Assembly (NCBI GenBank): GCA_016196515.1
Contig: JACPXN010000064.1
Location: 1-11,756 of the forward strand
Direction: 5' to 3'
DNA length: 11,756 nucleotides
Origin: Candidatus Omnitrophota bacterium
Lineage (GTDB): Bacteria > Omnitrophota > Gorgyraeia > Zapsychrales > Fredricksoniimonadaceae
A program made the translations under genes and the position numbers. Below are positions 6,126 through 11,756 of this stretch, piece after piece (position 1 is the stretch's first letter; the number at the start of each line of letters is the position of its first letter). The notes below the pieces were generated by a model. It saw nothing but the letters and a program-made list of their open reading frames with translations, made no database searches and was not told the origin of the DNA.

Positions 6126-6248
6126 GCGGGGCTCGCTCCCCAAAGGGGCTCTGCCCCTATGGCGCTCCTCACTGCGTTCGTCGCTGTTACCCCGAAAGCG
6201 CGGGGGAAGGTTTCCCCCGCACCCCCTTCACGTCCTCGCCCTTCGGGC
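6126..6248. repeat. Cluster of GC-rich hairpins between coaC and tRNA-Cys
   Basis: This stretch, within the 164-nt gap 6102-6265, has at least four adjacent short inverted repeats. They are GGGG (6128-6131) with CCCC (6138-6141); AGGGGC (6144-6149) with GCCCCT (6153-6158); GCGGGGGAA (6200-6208) with TTCCCCCGC (6212-6220), a perfect 9-bp stem; and GCCC (6238-6241) with GGGC (6245-6248). No T-run follows on the minus strand. The cluster lies downstream of coaC and upstream of tRNA-Cys, so it may end or pause coaC transcription. It may also be a dispersed REP-like repeat or hold a structured RNA. I recognise no named family. Confidence 0.6.
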
Positions 6249-6265
6249 TCGTCCGTGTCGTCCAC

Positions 6266-6808
6266 TTACGCCTTCAAAACAGCGTCGACGATGTCGTCCA
6301 CGTCGGCCAGATGACCCACCCCTTCGCTGCCGCAGGCCAGTTTGCCTTTGACCGGTTCAATGAACCGGACGCCGTGTTTCTTCAATCGATCGCAGTTCTC
6401 CTGGACAATCGTGTTGGCATACATCTCGTCGTTCATGGCCGGCGCCAGCAGAATGGGTACCCGCACGGTCATGGCCAAAGCGGACAGAATGTCGTCGGCG
6501 AAACCGTGCGCGATCTTGGCAATGATGTTCGCCGTTGCCGGCGCAATGATCAAAACATCACTCCGGCGGGACAATTCAATATGTCCCATGCGTCCCCCGT
6601 CAGCGTCGAACATGCCTCCGTAAACTTCTTTGCCGGAAAGGACCGACAGGGTCAAGGGTGTAATGAATTGCTTGGCCTGGGCGGTCATGACCACCGTGAC
6701 GTCGCAATCCTTCTCCTGCAAACGGCGGATGATGTCCCCTGCTTTATACGCGGCAATGCTGCCGCAAACCCCCAAAACAACTCTCTTGACCCCCGGAGAT
6801 TTCACCAT
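6266..6808 (-). CDS. coaC: Phosphopantothenoylcysteine decarboxylase (CoaC), stand-alone
   Basis: CoaC is an FMN enzyme that decarboxylates 4'-phosphopantothenoylcysteine to 4'-phosphopantetheine in coenzyme A synthesis. The 180 residues include the FMN-binding GSIAAYK (16-22), the catalytic histidine H76 in MGHIELS, the PAMN motif (123-126) and the flexible clamp cysteine C159 in GKLACGSEG. Most bacteria carry a CoaBC fusion of about 400 residues. Here the protein stops right after the CoaC domain, and no CoaB sequence lies downstream, so CoaB must be encoded elsewhere. The start is the ATG at 6808-6806, which shares its A with the rpoZ stop (TGATG). AAAAGG (6819-6814) lies five bases upstream, so the two genes are translationally coupled. 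The longer in-frame extension to 7006 overlaps rpoZ and is unlikely. Confidence 0.88.
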   Translation of the reverse strand: MVKSPGVKRVVLGVCGSIAAYKAGDIIRRLQEKDCDVTVVMTAQAKQFITPLTLSVLSGKEVYGGMFDADGGRMGHIELSRRSDVLIIAPATANIIAKIAHGFADDILSALAMTVRVPILLAPAMNDEMYANTIVQENCDRLKKHGVRFIEPVKGKLACGSEGVGHLADVDDIVDAVLKA

Positions 6809-7047
6809 CAGAACCTTTTCTTGGACTTGGCGGCTTTTTCCGTTTCCTCGGCGGCCTCTTGGTCCACGACCTTGCCGGCACGGATCTCTTCCAAAGCAAT
6901 GGTGGCCAATTTCTGGTTGCTGGACGTTTCGATCAGGGCCGCGCCTGTCACAGAAAGCTCCAACGCCCGCTTGGACGCGAGACGCACCAAACGATAAACC
7001 CCCCATTTGGATCTAGGCAACAATTCTTCCAGCGGTTGATACGCCAT
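6808..7047 (-). CDS. rpoZ: RNA polymerase omega subunit
   Basis: Omega is the small subunit that helps fold beta-prime and assemble RNA polymerase. The 79 residues contain the family signature YRLVRLASKRALEL (18-31) and IALEEIRAGKVV (50-61). A charged tail, rich in Glu, Ala and Lys, follows. The ATG at 7047-7045 has a good ribosome binding site, GGGGAG (7058-7053), five bases upstream. The gene has its own promoter in the short gap after gmk and shares one base with the coaC start. Confidence 0.93.
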   Translation of the reverse strand: MAYQPLEELLPRSKWGVYRLVRLASKRALELSVTGAALIETSSNQKLATIALEEIRAGKVVDQEAAEETEKAAKSKKRF

Positions 7048-7092
7048 ACACGCTCCCCTTTTGTCTGTTAGACGAAAATTTCGGACCCTTAG

Positions 7093-7120
7093 TGTATACT
7101 ATGCCCTCGGGTATTGTCAA
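7093..7120 (-). promoter_or_regulatory. Sigma70-type promoter for rpoZ-coaC
   Basis: On the minus strand TTGACA (7120-7115) and TATACA (7098-7093) are separated by 16 bases. The -35 is a perfect consensus match and begins directly after the gmk TGA stop (7123-7121). The rpoZ start is at 7047, giving a leader of roughly 40 nt with a small palindrome, CGAAAATTTCG. Confidence 0.75.
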
Positions 7121-7690
7121 TCAATGCTCGTTTAGGACAATGCGCTCTAACCGACGGACCGCATGGTCCAGGCGTCCGTTGACCACCACATGGTCGTAAT
7201 GAACGGCTTCTTTGAGTTCCGCGCGGGCCACGCGAAGGCGCGCGGCCAGGGCCTCACGGGTCTCGGAAGCGCGCTTGGTCAGCCGGTCGCGCAGCGCTTT
7301 CATCGACGGAGTTTTGATAAAAATATTGAGCGCGCCGGGAAATTCTTTACGCACCGCGGCCGCGCCTTTGACGTCGATGCACAAAAGCACGTGCGCCCCT
7401 TTGTTCAAAAGTGTCAGCACCTGGCGCTTGGGCGTCCCGTAATGATTGCCGAAAACTTTCTGCCATTCCAGAAAATGTCCCCGGCGTATTTTGTACTTGA
7501 ACACGGCGGGAGTTAGAAACAGGTAATCGCGGCCGTGTTTCTCGCCGGGACGGCGGGCCCTTGTGGTCGCGGAAACAGACTTGACCAGGATGCCTTTCAG
7601 GCGGGGACTGTCCAGCAGGCGTTTATGGAGCGTGGTTTTTCCTGAACCCGACGGGCCGGAGATGATGACAACGCGGCCCTTATTCGACAT
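7121..7690 (-). CDS. gmk: Guanylate kinase
   Basis: Gmk phosphorylates GMP to GDP with ATP. The 189 residues show the P-loop SGPSGSGKTT (11-20), SVSATTRARRPGE (38-50) for GMP binding, GHFLEWQKVFGNHYGTP (71-87), IDVKGA (105-110) and YDHVVVN (165-171). The length is slightly short but typical. Two starts are possible. The ATG at 7690 overlaps the yicC stop by 11 bases and gives the usual N-terminus but has no clear Shine-Dalgarno. A GTG at 7705 adds five residues and has AGGTGG (7720-7715) nine bases upstream. I list the ATG but the choice is open. The gene overlaps yicC and is probably cotranscribed with it and parB. Confidence 0.94.
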   Translation of the reverse strand: MSNKGRVVIISGPSGSGKTTLHKRLLDSPRLKGILVKSVSATTRARRPGEKHGRDYLFLTPAVFKYKIRRGHFLEWQKVFGNHYGTPKRQVLTLLNKGAHVLLCIDVKGAAAVRKEFPGALNIFIKTPSMKALRDRLTKRASETREALAARLRVARAELKEAVHYDHVVVNGRLDHAVRRLERIVLNEH

Positions 7691-8501
7691 TGTTGGCTTG
7701 CTCACGGATCTTTTCCACCTTGCTCTTCAGGGCGATCACCGCCCCCGCGACGTCCTTGTCCTGCACTTTCGAGCCGATGGTGTTGGTCTCCCTTTGCATT
7801 TCCTGGGCGATGAAATCCATCTTCTTGCCGGCGCCCTCACTTTGCCTTAAAAGGGCCTTGGCCTCGTCGATGTAATGGGTAAGCCTGGCCAATTCTTCGT
7901 TGATGTCATTGCTCTTTTGATAAGAAGTGAATTCTTCCCGGCTTAAAGTTTTTTTCTTTTCTTTTAAAAGCGCGTTCGAGCGCGCTTCGATCAGCACGAT
8001 CCGCTTGAGCATGCGTTTGAGTTGGCCGCCGATGTCCGCGCACAGGGCCTTGCCTTCGCGGCGGCGCATGGCCACCACCCCGGCCACGGCTTTCACAAGC
8101 CCCTTCTCAACGGCCGGCCAGAGCGTGTGGGCCTCAACGAACATCTCCTTGGTCTCCACCACCCCGGGCAGATGCAGGATGTCCGCGGCGGACAACCCGT
8201 CGCTGACTTTGAATTCCCTGGCGATCTGGCGGGCAAAACCACGGTACCGGGCCACCGCGTCGTGGTTCAGCCGGATGATCATGTGCGGCTTGTCGGTGAT
8301 CTTGACCGACACGGTCACCCGCCCCCGGCGTATGTCTTTGGCCACCATCTTGTGGATCTTCTCCTCGAACGACGAAAACCCCGACGGCAGATAGAACGCC
8401 ACGTCCAGATACCGGTGATTGACGGTCTTGACCTCGACGGAGGCCTTCACCCTGCCCGACGCTGCTTCACTTGCCCCGAAACCTGTCATGCCTGTGATCA
8501 T
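7680..8501 (-). CDS. yicC: YicC/YloC family endoribonuclease
   Basis: YicC-family proteins are endoribonucleases linked to RNA turnover and stationary-phase survival. They are commonly encoded next to gmk. The 273 residues start MITGMTGFG, the family hallmark, followed by VEVKTVNHRYLDV. The end carries the DUF1732 block: NDINEELARLTHYIDE, then KMDFIAQEMQRETNTIGSK and EKIREQANNVE. The ATG at 8501-8499 is chosen because AGGA (8511-8508) lies six bases upstream and because the family starts here. An upstream extension to 8555 would run into parB. Sixteen bases separate it from the parB stop. Confidence 0.94.
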   Translation of the reverse strand: MITGMTGFGASEAASGRVKASVEVKTVNHRYLDVAFYLPSGFSSFEEKIHKMVAKDIRRGRVTVSVKITDKPHMIIRLNHDAVARYRGFARQIAREFKVSDGLSAADILHLPGVVETKEMFVEAHTLWPAVEKGLVKAVAGVVAMRRREGKALCADIGGQLKRMLKRIVLIEARSNALLKEKKKTLSREEFTSYQKSNDINEELARLTHYIDEAKALLRQSEGAGKKMDFIAQEMQRETNTIGSKVQDKDVAGAVIALKSKVEKIREQANNVE

Positions 8502-8517
8502 AATTTTTCCTGTTCTT

Positions 8518-9372
8518 TCATTTGCGCAGGATCCCCAAAATACGGTCCAGATCATCGAGAGAATAATATTCGATGACCACCCTGCCCTTGTTCTTGCGGT
8601 CCTCGACCATGACCCTGGTCCCCAAAATGCGTCCTATTTCCTCCTCGAGGATCTGGATGTCACGGTCTTTGGACCGGCCCGCTTTCTTCTTTGCCGGCGC
8701 AACATGAGACCTGACCAGGGCCTCGGTCTGGCGCACGGAAAGATTTTTAGCGACGATTTTTTTGGCCAATGCCTTTTGGACCTTCGGGTCTTCGATACTT
8801 AAAAGCGCGCGGGCATGTCCGACGGAGATCTGATCGGCCGCGACTTGTTCCTGAATTTCCAAAGGCAGGCGCAGCAAACGCAGCAAATTGGTCACGGTGG
8901 TGCGGTCTTTGCCGATGGACCCGGCCACGGCTTCCTGGGTGAACTGGAACTCGTCGACCAGACGCTTAAACCCCTGCGCTTCCTCAATAGGATTCAACTC
9001 CTCACGCTGAATGTTCTCCACCAAAGCCAGGACCAGGGCTTCGCGGTCGGTGACATTTTTAACGATGACCGGGACCTGATCAAAATTCAGTTTGCGCGCT
9101 GCCCTTAACCGCCGCTCACCCGCGATCACCTCATACCCCGGGCCTGCTTTGCGGACCAAAATGGGCTGAAGCAGTCCTTTTTCCTTAATAGAAGCCACCA
9201 GCTCTGCCAGCTTGCTCTCATCATAGTTCTGCCGCGGTTGCAAGCGGTTGTCTTTAATAATGGAGGTCTTAAGATATAACACCCCTTCTCCACCTGAATT
9301 GTCCAGACTGGACATTTCTTTCTTCTGCGGAATAAGAGCTGCTAACCCTTTACCCAACGCTTTATTGTCCAT
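8518..9372 (-). CDS. parB: ParB/Spo0J chromosome partitioning protein
   Basis: ParB is a CTPase clamp that loads at parS and spreads along DNA to guide origin segregation with ParA. The 284 residues open with LGKGLAALIP (6-15), the conserved ParA-stimulating N-terminus. LQPRQNYDESKLAELVASI follows at 44-62. The CTP-binding GERRLRAA is at 85-92 and ENIQRE at 119-124. The helix-turn-helix region (about 143-170) ends RTTVTNLLRLLRLP. A Lys-rich linker (about 224-236) leads to the C-terminal dimerisation domain ending DLDRILGILRK. The ATG at 9372 is preferred over 9393 because GGAG (9382-9379) lies six bases before it. The gene follows parA by 68 bases. Confidence 0.95.
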   Translation of the reverse strand: MDNKALGKGLAALIPQKKEMSSLDNSGGEGVLYLKTSIIKDNRLQPRQNYDESKLAELVASIKEKGLLQPILVRKAGPGYEVIAGERRLRAARKLNFDQVPVIVKNVTDREALVLALVENIQREELNPIEEAQGFKRLVDEFQFTQEAVAGSIGKDRTTVTNLLRLLRLPLEIQEQVAADQISVGHARALLSIEDPKVQKALAKKIVAKNLSVRQTEALVRSHVAPAKKKAGRSKDRDIQILEEEIGRILGTRVMVEDRKNKGRVVIEYYSLDDLDRILGILRK

Positions 9373-9396
9373 TCTATTCTCCGTATTTTCCATTCT

Positions 9397-9436
9397 GCCA
9401 TGAATCGATTGCGAAGCGCTTAATCTGGTTCATGGC
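9397..9436 (-). repeat. Inverted repeat in the parA-parB gap
   Basis: GCCATGAA (9397-9404) and TTCATGGC (9429-9436) are perfect reverse complements with a 24-nt spacer, which itself holds the palindrome AAGCGCTT (9414-9421). The structure fills most of the gap between the parA stop and the parB start. It could adjust ParA:ParB ratios by pausing or mRNA processing; it does not resemble parS and lacks a T-run. Confidence 0.4.
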
Positions 9437-9440
9437 TGGT

Positions 9441-10220
9441 TTAGGGCTGATTCTCCATTGTATTATGCGCCAAGAATTCGTGTGCTAACTCTTTGTATTT
9501 CACCGCTCCCACCGATGTCTCATCATAATAATTGATGGGTTTGCCAAAGCTGGGCGCCTCGCTTAAACGGATATTGCGCGGGATAATGGTTTTGTAGACC
9601 TTGTCCTTAAAATAATTCTTGATCTCATGAATGACCTCATTGGTCAGATTTGTGCGGAAATCCGCCATAGTCATCAAAACCCCTTCCACAGCCAGATCAG
9701 CATTCAACCCGTCCTTGATCAAGGCGATCGTATTCAGGAGCTGGGAAACCCCCTCAAGGGCATAAAACTCGCATTGAATGGGGATCAAGATCGAATCCGC
9801 GGCCACCAAAGCATTGAGGGTCAAAAGCCCCAGGGATGGCGGAGAATCGATAAAAATGAAGTCGTAATCGGACCTTACGCTCTCCAAGGCCTTTTTCAGC
9901 CTGGTTTCTCTGGAAAGGGCGCCCACCAGCTCGATCTCCGCGCCAGTCAAGTTGATATTACAGGGGGCAATATCCAGATTGGAAAATTTGGTCTTCTGAA
10001 CAATGTCCTTAGTGCTGGCCTTATGGAGCAGGACATCATAAATAGAGGCGTTAATTTCATTCTTATTGACCCCGGACCCGCTCGTGGTATTGCCTTGGGG
10101 ATCCATATCTACCAAAAGGACCTTCTTGCCCAAAACAGCAAGGGCGGCTGAAAGGTTAACCGATGTTGTGGTTTTCCCAGTGCCGCCCTTTTGATTGCAG
10201 ATCGCTACGGTTTTAGACAT
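9441..10220 (-). CDS. parA: ParA/Soj chromosome partitioning ATPase
   Basis: ParA is a deviant Walker-type ATPase that binds DNA nonspecifically when ATP-bound and moves ParB-parS complexes. The 259 residues contain the deviant Walker A KGGTGKTT (11-18) with its signature lysine K11, the A' motif DMDPQ (38-42) and the Walker B segment FIFIDSPPSL (121-130). IPIQCEFYALEG follows, and the C-terminus carries the Soj-like IPRNIRLSEAPSFGKP. It lacks the N-terminal HTH of plasmid type Ia ParA, so it is the chromosomal Soj type. The ATG at 10220 has only a weak AAGAG just upstream. The parS-like site lies 13 bases before the start, and the jag-like gene ends 33 bases upstream. Confidence 0.96.
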   Translation of the reverse strand: MSKTVAICNQKGGTGKTTTSVNLSAALAVLGKKVLLVDMDPQGNTTSGSGVNKNEINASIYDVLLHKASTKDIVQKTKFSNLDIAPCNINLTGAEIELVGALSRETRLKKALESVRSDYDFIFIDSPPSLGLLTLNALVAADSILIPIQCEFYALEGVSQLLNTIALIKDGLNADLAVEGVLMTMADFRTNLTNEVIHEIKNYFKDKVYKTIIPRNIRLSEAPSFGKPINYYDETSVGAVKYKELAHEFLAHNTMENQP

Positions 10221-10232
10221 ATGCTCTTGGCG

Positions 10233-10248
10233 AGTTTCACGTGAAACG
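10233..10248. promoter_or_regulatory. parS-like ParB binding site
   Basis: The perfect 14-bp palindrome GTTTCACGTGAAAC (10234-10247) matches the core of the bacterial parS consensus TGTTTCACGTGAAACA; only the outermost pair differs. It lies in the 33-bp gap between the jag-like gene and parA. Its place places the window close to the replication origin and could also let ParB repress parA. Confidence 0.9.
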
Positions 10249-10253
10249 CCCGT

Positions 10254-10442
10254 CTATTTCTTCAGCACAACCTTGATCTTGGCCAATTTTGCCCCGCGCA
10301 TCCCAAAAAGGCCCTTTTTTTCCTCACAAACCACCTTAACATCCATTTTTTCCTTGGGGACCTTCAGTTCGGCCATAGCTTTCTGTATGGCTTCTTCCAC
10401 CGTGGTTCCCTCAAATTCTTTGGCATTGCCCTTAATAACCAT
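10254..10442 (-). CDS. jag: Jag_N-domain-only protein (reduced Jag/KhpB)
   Basis: Jag (KhpB, SpoIIIJ-associated) normally has an N-terminal Jag_N domain, a KH domain and an R3H domain in 200 or more residues. This protein has 62 residues and matches only Jag_N: FEGTTVEEAIQKAMAEL (10-26), then EEKKGLFGMRGAKLAKIKVVL (40-60), the KxGLFG signature. It ends in KK then TAG, and just 33 bases remain before parA, so there is no room for a split-off KH or R3H domain downstream. It starts three bases after the yidC stop (TAA CAC ATG), so it is in the expected place and likely coupled to yidC. RNA binding by KH/R3H is absent, so a YidC- or envelope-linked role of Jag_N alone is possible; this is inference. 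Confidence 0.82.
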   Translation of the reverse strand: MVIKGNAKEFEGTTVEEAIQKAMAELKVPKEKMDVKVVCEEKKGLFGMRGAKLAKIKVVLKK

Positions 10443-10445
10443 GTG

Positions 10446-11756
10446 TTACGCCTTGACTTTAGCCATTTTCCACTGGGTCATAGCGGAAAAGATGTAGAAC
10501 ATTGTAAAGTACAACGACAGTCCGCTGGCAAACTTATAGAATATAAACCCGATAAACACCGGGAAAAACACCGTCATCATCTTTTGCTGCATGGCCTGCG
10601 TTTGATCGGTGATCACCGTGCTCTTGGCGGATAATTTCTGCTGAACAAACATCACCGCGCCCATCAGTATGGGTAATATATTAAACTCATTACCCAAAAA
10701 TGGCAATTGAAAAGGAAAAATAAACAAGCGGTCCGGCTGGGAAAGATCTTTGATCCACAAAAACCCCTTGCCCTGAAAATAATACGCCCGCCACAAGACC
10801 TGATACATGGCCATAAAGACCGGCATCTGTAACAGCATCGGCAGGCATCCGCCCAGCGGATTGATCTTTTCCCGACGGTAAATCTCTATAACTTCGGCGT
10901 TTAATTTCTTCGGGTCATTCTTATATTTCTCCTTTAAGGCATTGATCTTCGGCTGGGCCGCCTGCATCTTGCGCATGGACATCATGCTTTTTAAGGTCAG
11001 CGGATAGGTCAGGCCATAAAAAAGGGCGCTGATCAGAATAATGGTCATGCCCCAGCTCTTGATGATCTTTTGAATAAAGACCCCTGTCCAGTATACGCCC
11101 TTGGCAAGAGCATCCATAGCCCCTAAACTAAAGAAGGCCACGATCTTCTCAAAATCTTTGTTATACTTTTTCATCAAGGCAATGTCCTGGGGTCCGGCGA
11201 ATATTGTAAATACGTAGGAGATCTTCCCGCCCGGGGCCAAGGAGGAGGCCTGCGGTGCAAGAACAATATCAAGGCGGTCCTTGCTAACCGCTTTAATTTC
11301 ATATCCTTTTGTTTCAAATTCAGGCCTGACCACTATGGCCGAATAATGATCACGAAATCCTGCCCATTTCGCCGATCCGGATATACTTTTATCCTCTTTG
11401 GCGTTAAATTGAAAGGCGTTGGATTTGCGAAACGTCTTATTGCCGGACAATACAGAGTATTCGTCCAGCATGGTTTCCCGATTATCATGAGCGATGGTGG
11501 ATGTATCAGTGGATGTATCAATAGTGAAGGCATTAAAAGCGATATTTTCCAGACTGGAAATTTTATTCAGATTGGAAATTTCAATAAAGGCCAAAAACGT
11601 GTGGTCATCAAGCTTCTTAAATGTTTTTGAAATATGGACATTATCATTGGTGAACTCATAGGCGATCCCGTCTTTACTGCGTCCGGATTCAGTAAAAGCC
11701 AGAAAGGAGAAGTCCTTGATCGCAACAAGATCGGTTAAAGGCATTACCTTTGATCC
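10446..11756 (-). CDS. yidC: Membrane protein insertase YidC (5' end outside window)
   Basis: YidC inserts and folds inner-membrane proteins, alone or with SecYEG. The 436 visible residues have a beta-sandwich periplasmic domain (about 1-200 from the ATG at 11744), typical of diderm YidC. The conserved insertase core follows with WGMTIILI, MRKMQAAQPKINALKEKY, YRREKINPLGGCLPMLLQMP and PILMGAVMFVQQKLS, ending KFASGLSLYFTMFYIFSAM. The reading frame is open past 11744 to the edge (codons GGA TCA AAG GTA), so the true start and first helix lie outside. Residue 243 (codon 11018-11016, TAT) is Tyr at the place I align with the groove arginine (E. coli R366, in RGIMYPLT; here YGLTYPLT). The C-terminal tail is short and basic. 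The stop is three bases before the jag-like gene. Confidence 0.95.
   Translation of the reverse strand, partial: GSKVMPLTDLVAIKDFSFLAFTESGRSKDGIAYEFTNDNVHISKTFKKLDDHTFLAFIEISNLNKISSLENIAFNAFTIDTSTDTSTIAHDNRETMLDEYSVLSGNKTFRKSNAFQFNAKEDKSISGSAKWAGFRDHYSAIVVRPEFETKGYEIKAVSKDRLDIVLAPQASSLAPGGKISYVFTIFAGPQDIALMKKYNKDFEKIVAFFSLGAMDALAKGVYWTGVFIQKIIKSWGMTIILISALFYGLTYPLTLKSMMSMRKMQAAQPKINALKEKYKNDPKKLNAEVIEIYRREKINPLGGCLPMLLQMPVFMAMYQVLWRAYYFQGKGFLWIKDLSQPDRLFIFPFQLPFLGNEFNILPILMGAVMFVQQKLSAKSTVITDQTQAMQQKMMTVFFPVFIGFIFYKFASGLSLYFTMFYIFSAMTQWKMAKVKA
11497..11520 (-). repeat. 12-bp tandem duplication inside yidC
   Basis: GTGGATGTATCA on the plus strand occurs twice head to tail (11497-11508 and 11509-11520). 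On the coding strand it gives the repeated DTSTDTST in the periplasmic domain. It is in frame and looks like a slippage duplication in a surface loop. Confidence 0.8.

Noticed and set aside
6008..6997. Long plus-strand open frame of 329 codons opposite coaC, rpoZ and the tRNA-Cys region
   Set aside because: It runs across tRNA-Cys and antisense to well-supported coaC and rpoZ, has no recognisable domain or ribosome binding site, and is explained by the GC-rich antisense frame.
10751..10759. DnaA-box-like TGATCCACA within yidC
   Set aside because: It is a single copy with one mismatch to TTATCCACA, in coding sequence and without a cluster or AT-rich unwinding region, so no origin is claimed.
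1..11756. CRISPR array, insertion sequence, prophage or toxin-antitoxin pair
   Set aside because: No regularly spaced repeats, transposase, integrase, phage genes or paired small toxin-antitoxin ORFs were seen on either strand.

Overview
This window looks like bacterial chromosome from near the replication origin, probably from an uncultivated diderm. The right half is the origin-linked block yidC, jag-like, parA, parB, followed by the housekeeping run yicC, gmk, rpoZ, coaC, all on the minus strand. A parS-like palindrome lies just upstream of parA. YidC carries a large periplasmic domain, which points to an outer-membrane bacterium. The gene mix (TMTC-like glycosyltransferase with TPRs, a lone CoaC, a Jag reduced to its first domain, a LAGLIDADG gene among tRNAs) would suit a PVC-side candidate phylum such as Omnitrophota. 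That assignment is inference, not something the sequence proves.

Layout: 1-455 (-) is the 5' end of sucC. It is divergent from 531-2183 (+), a membrane glycosyltransferase-like protein ending in TPRs, and from 2246-2896 (+), a DedA protein. The DedA gene converges on a minus-strand unit of an HD-GYP protein (3759-5147) and an EfeU/FTR1 permease (2933-3757). The junction is a long inverted repeat that encodes the last residues of both converging proteins. Upstream of the HD-GYP gene, on the same strand and almost without gaps, lie tRNA-Val(GAC), tRNA-Leu(TAA), a LAGLIDADG endonuclease-like ORF and tRNA-Cys(GCA). A GC-rich cluster of hairpins (about 6126-6248) separates this group from coaC.

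How the genes work together: yidC, the jag-like gene, parA and parB join membrane protein insertion with origin segregation. yicC, gmk, rpoZ and coaC form the familiar RNA, nucleotide, transcription and coenzyme A neighbourhood; rpoZ-coaC has its own sigma70-like promoter directly after the gmk stop codon. The HD-GYP and EfeU genes are one nucleotide apart, so they are probably translationally coupled.

The most unusual features are the inverted repeat giving two unrelated proteins the same C-terminal tail, the homing-endonuclease-like gene whose stop codon touches the first base of tRNA-Leu, the Jag_N-only gene, and a YidC with Tyr at the position of the usual groove arginine. I see no CRISPR array, recognisable insertion sequence or prophage. 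No gene-free stretch exceeds 300 bases.
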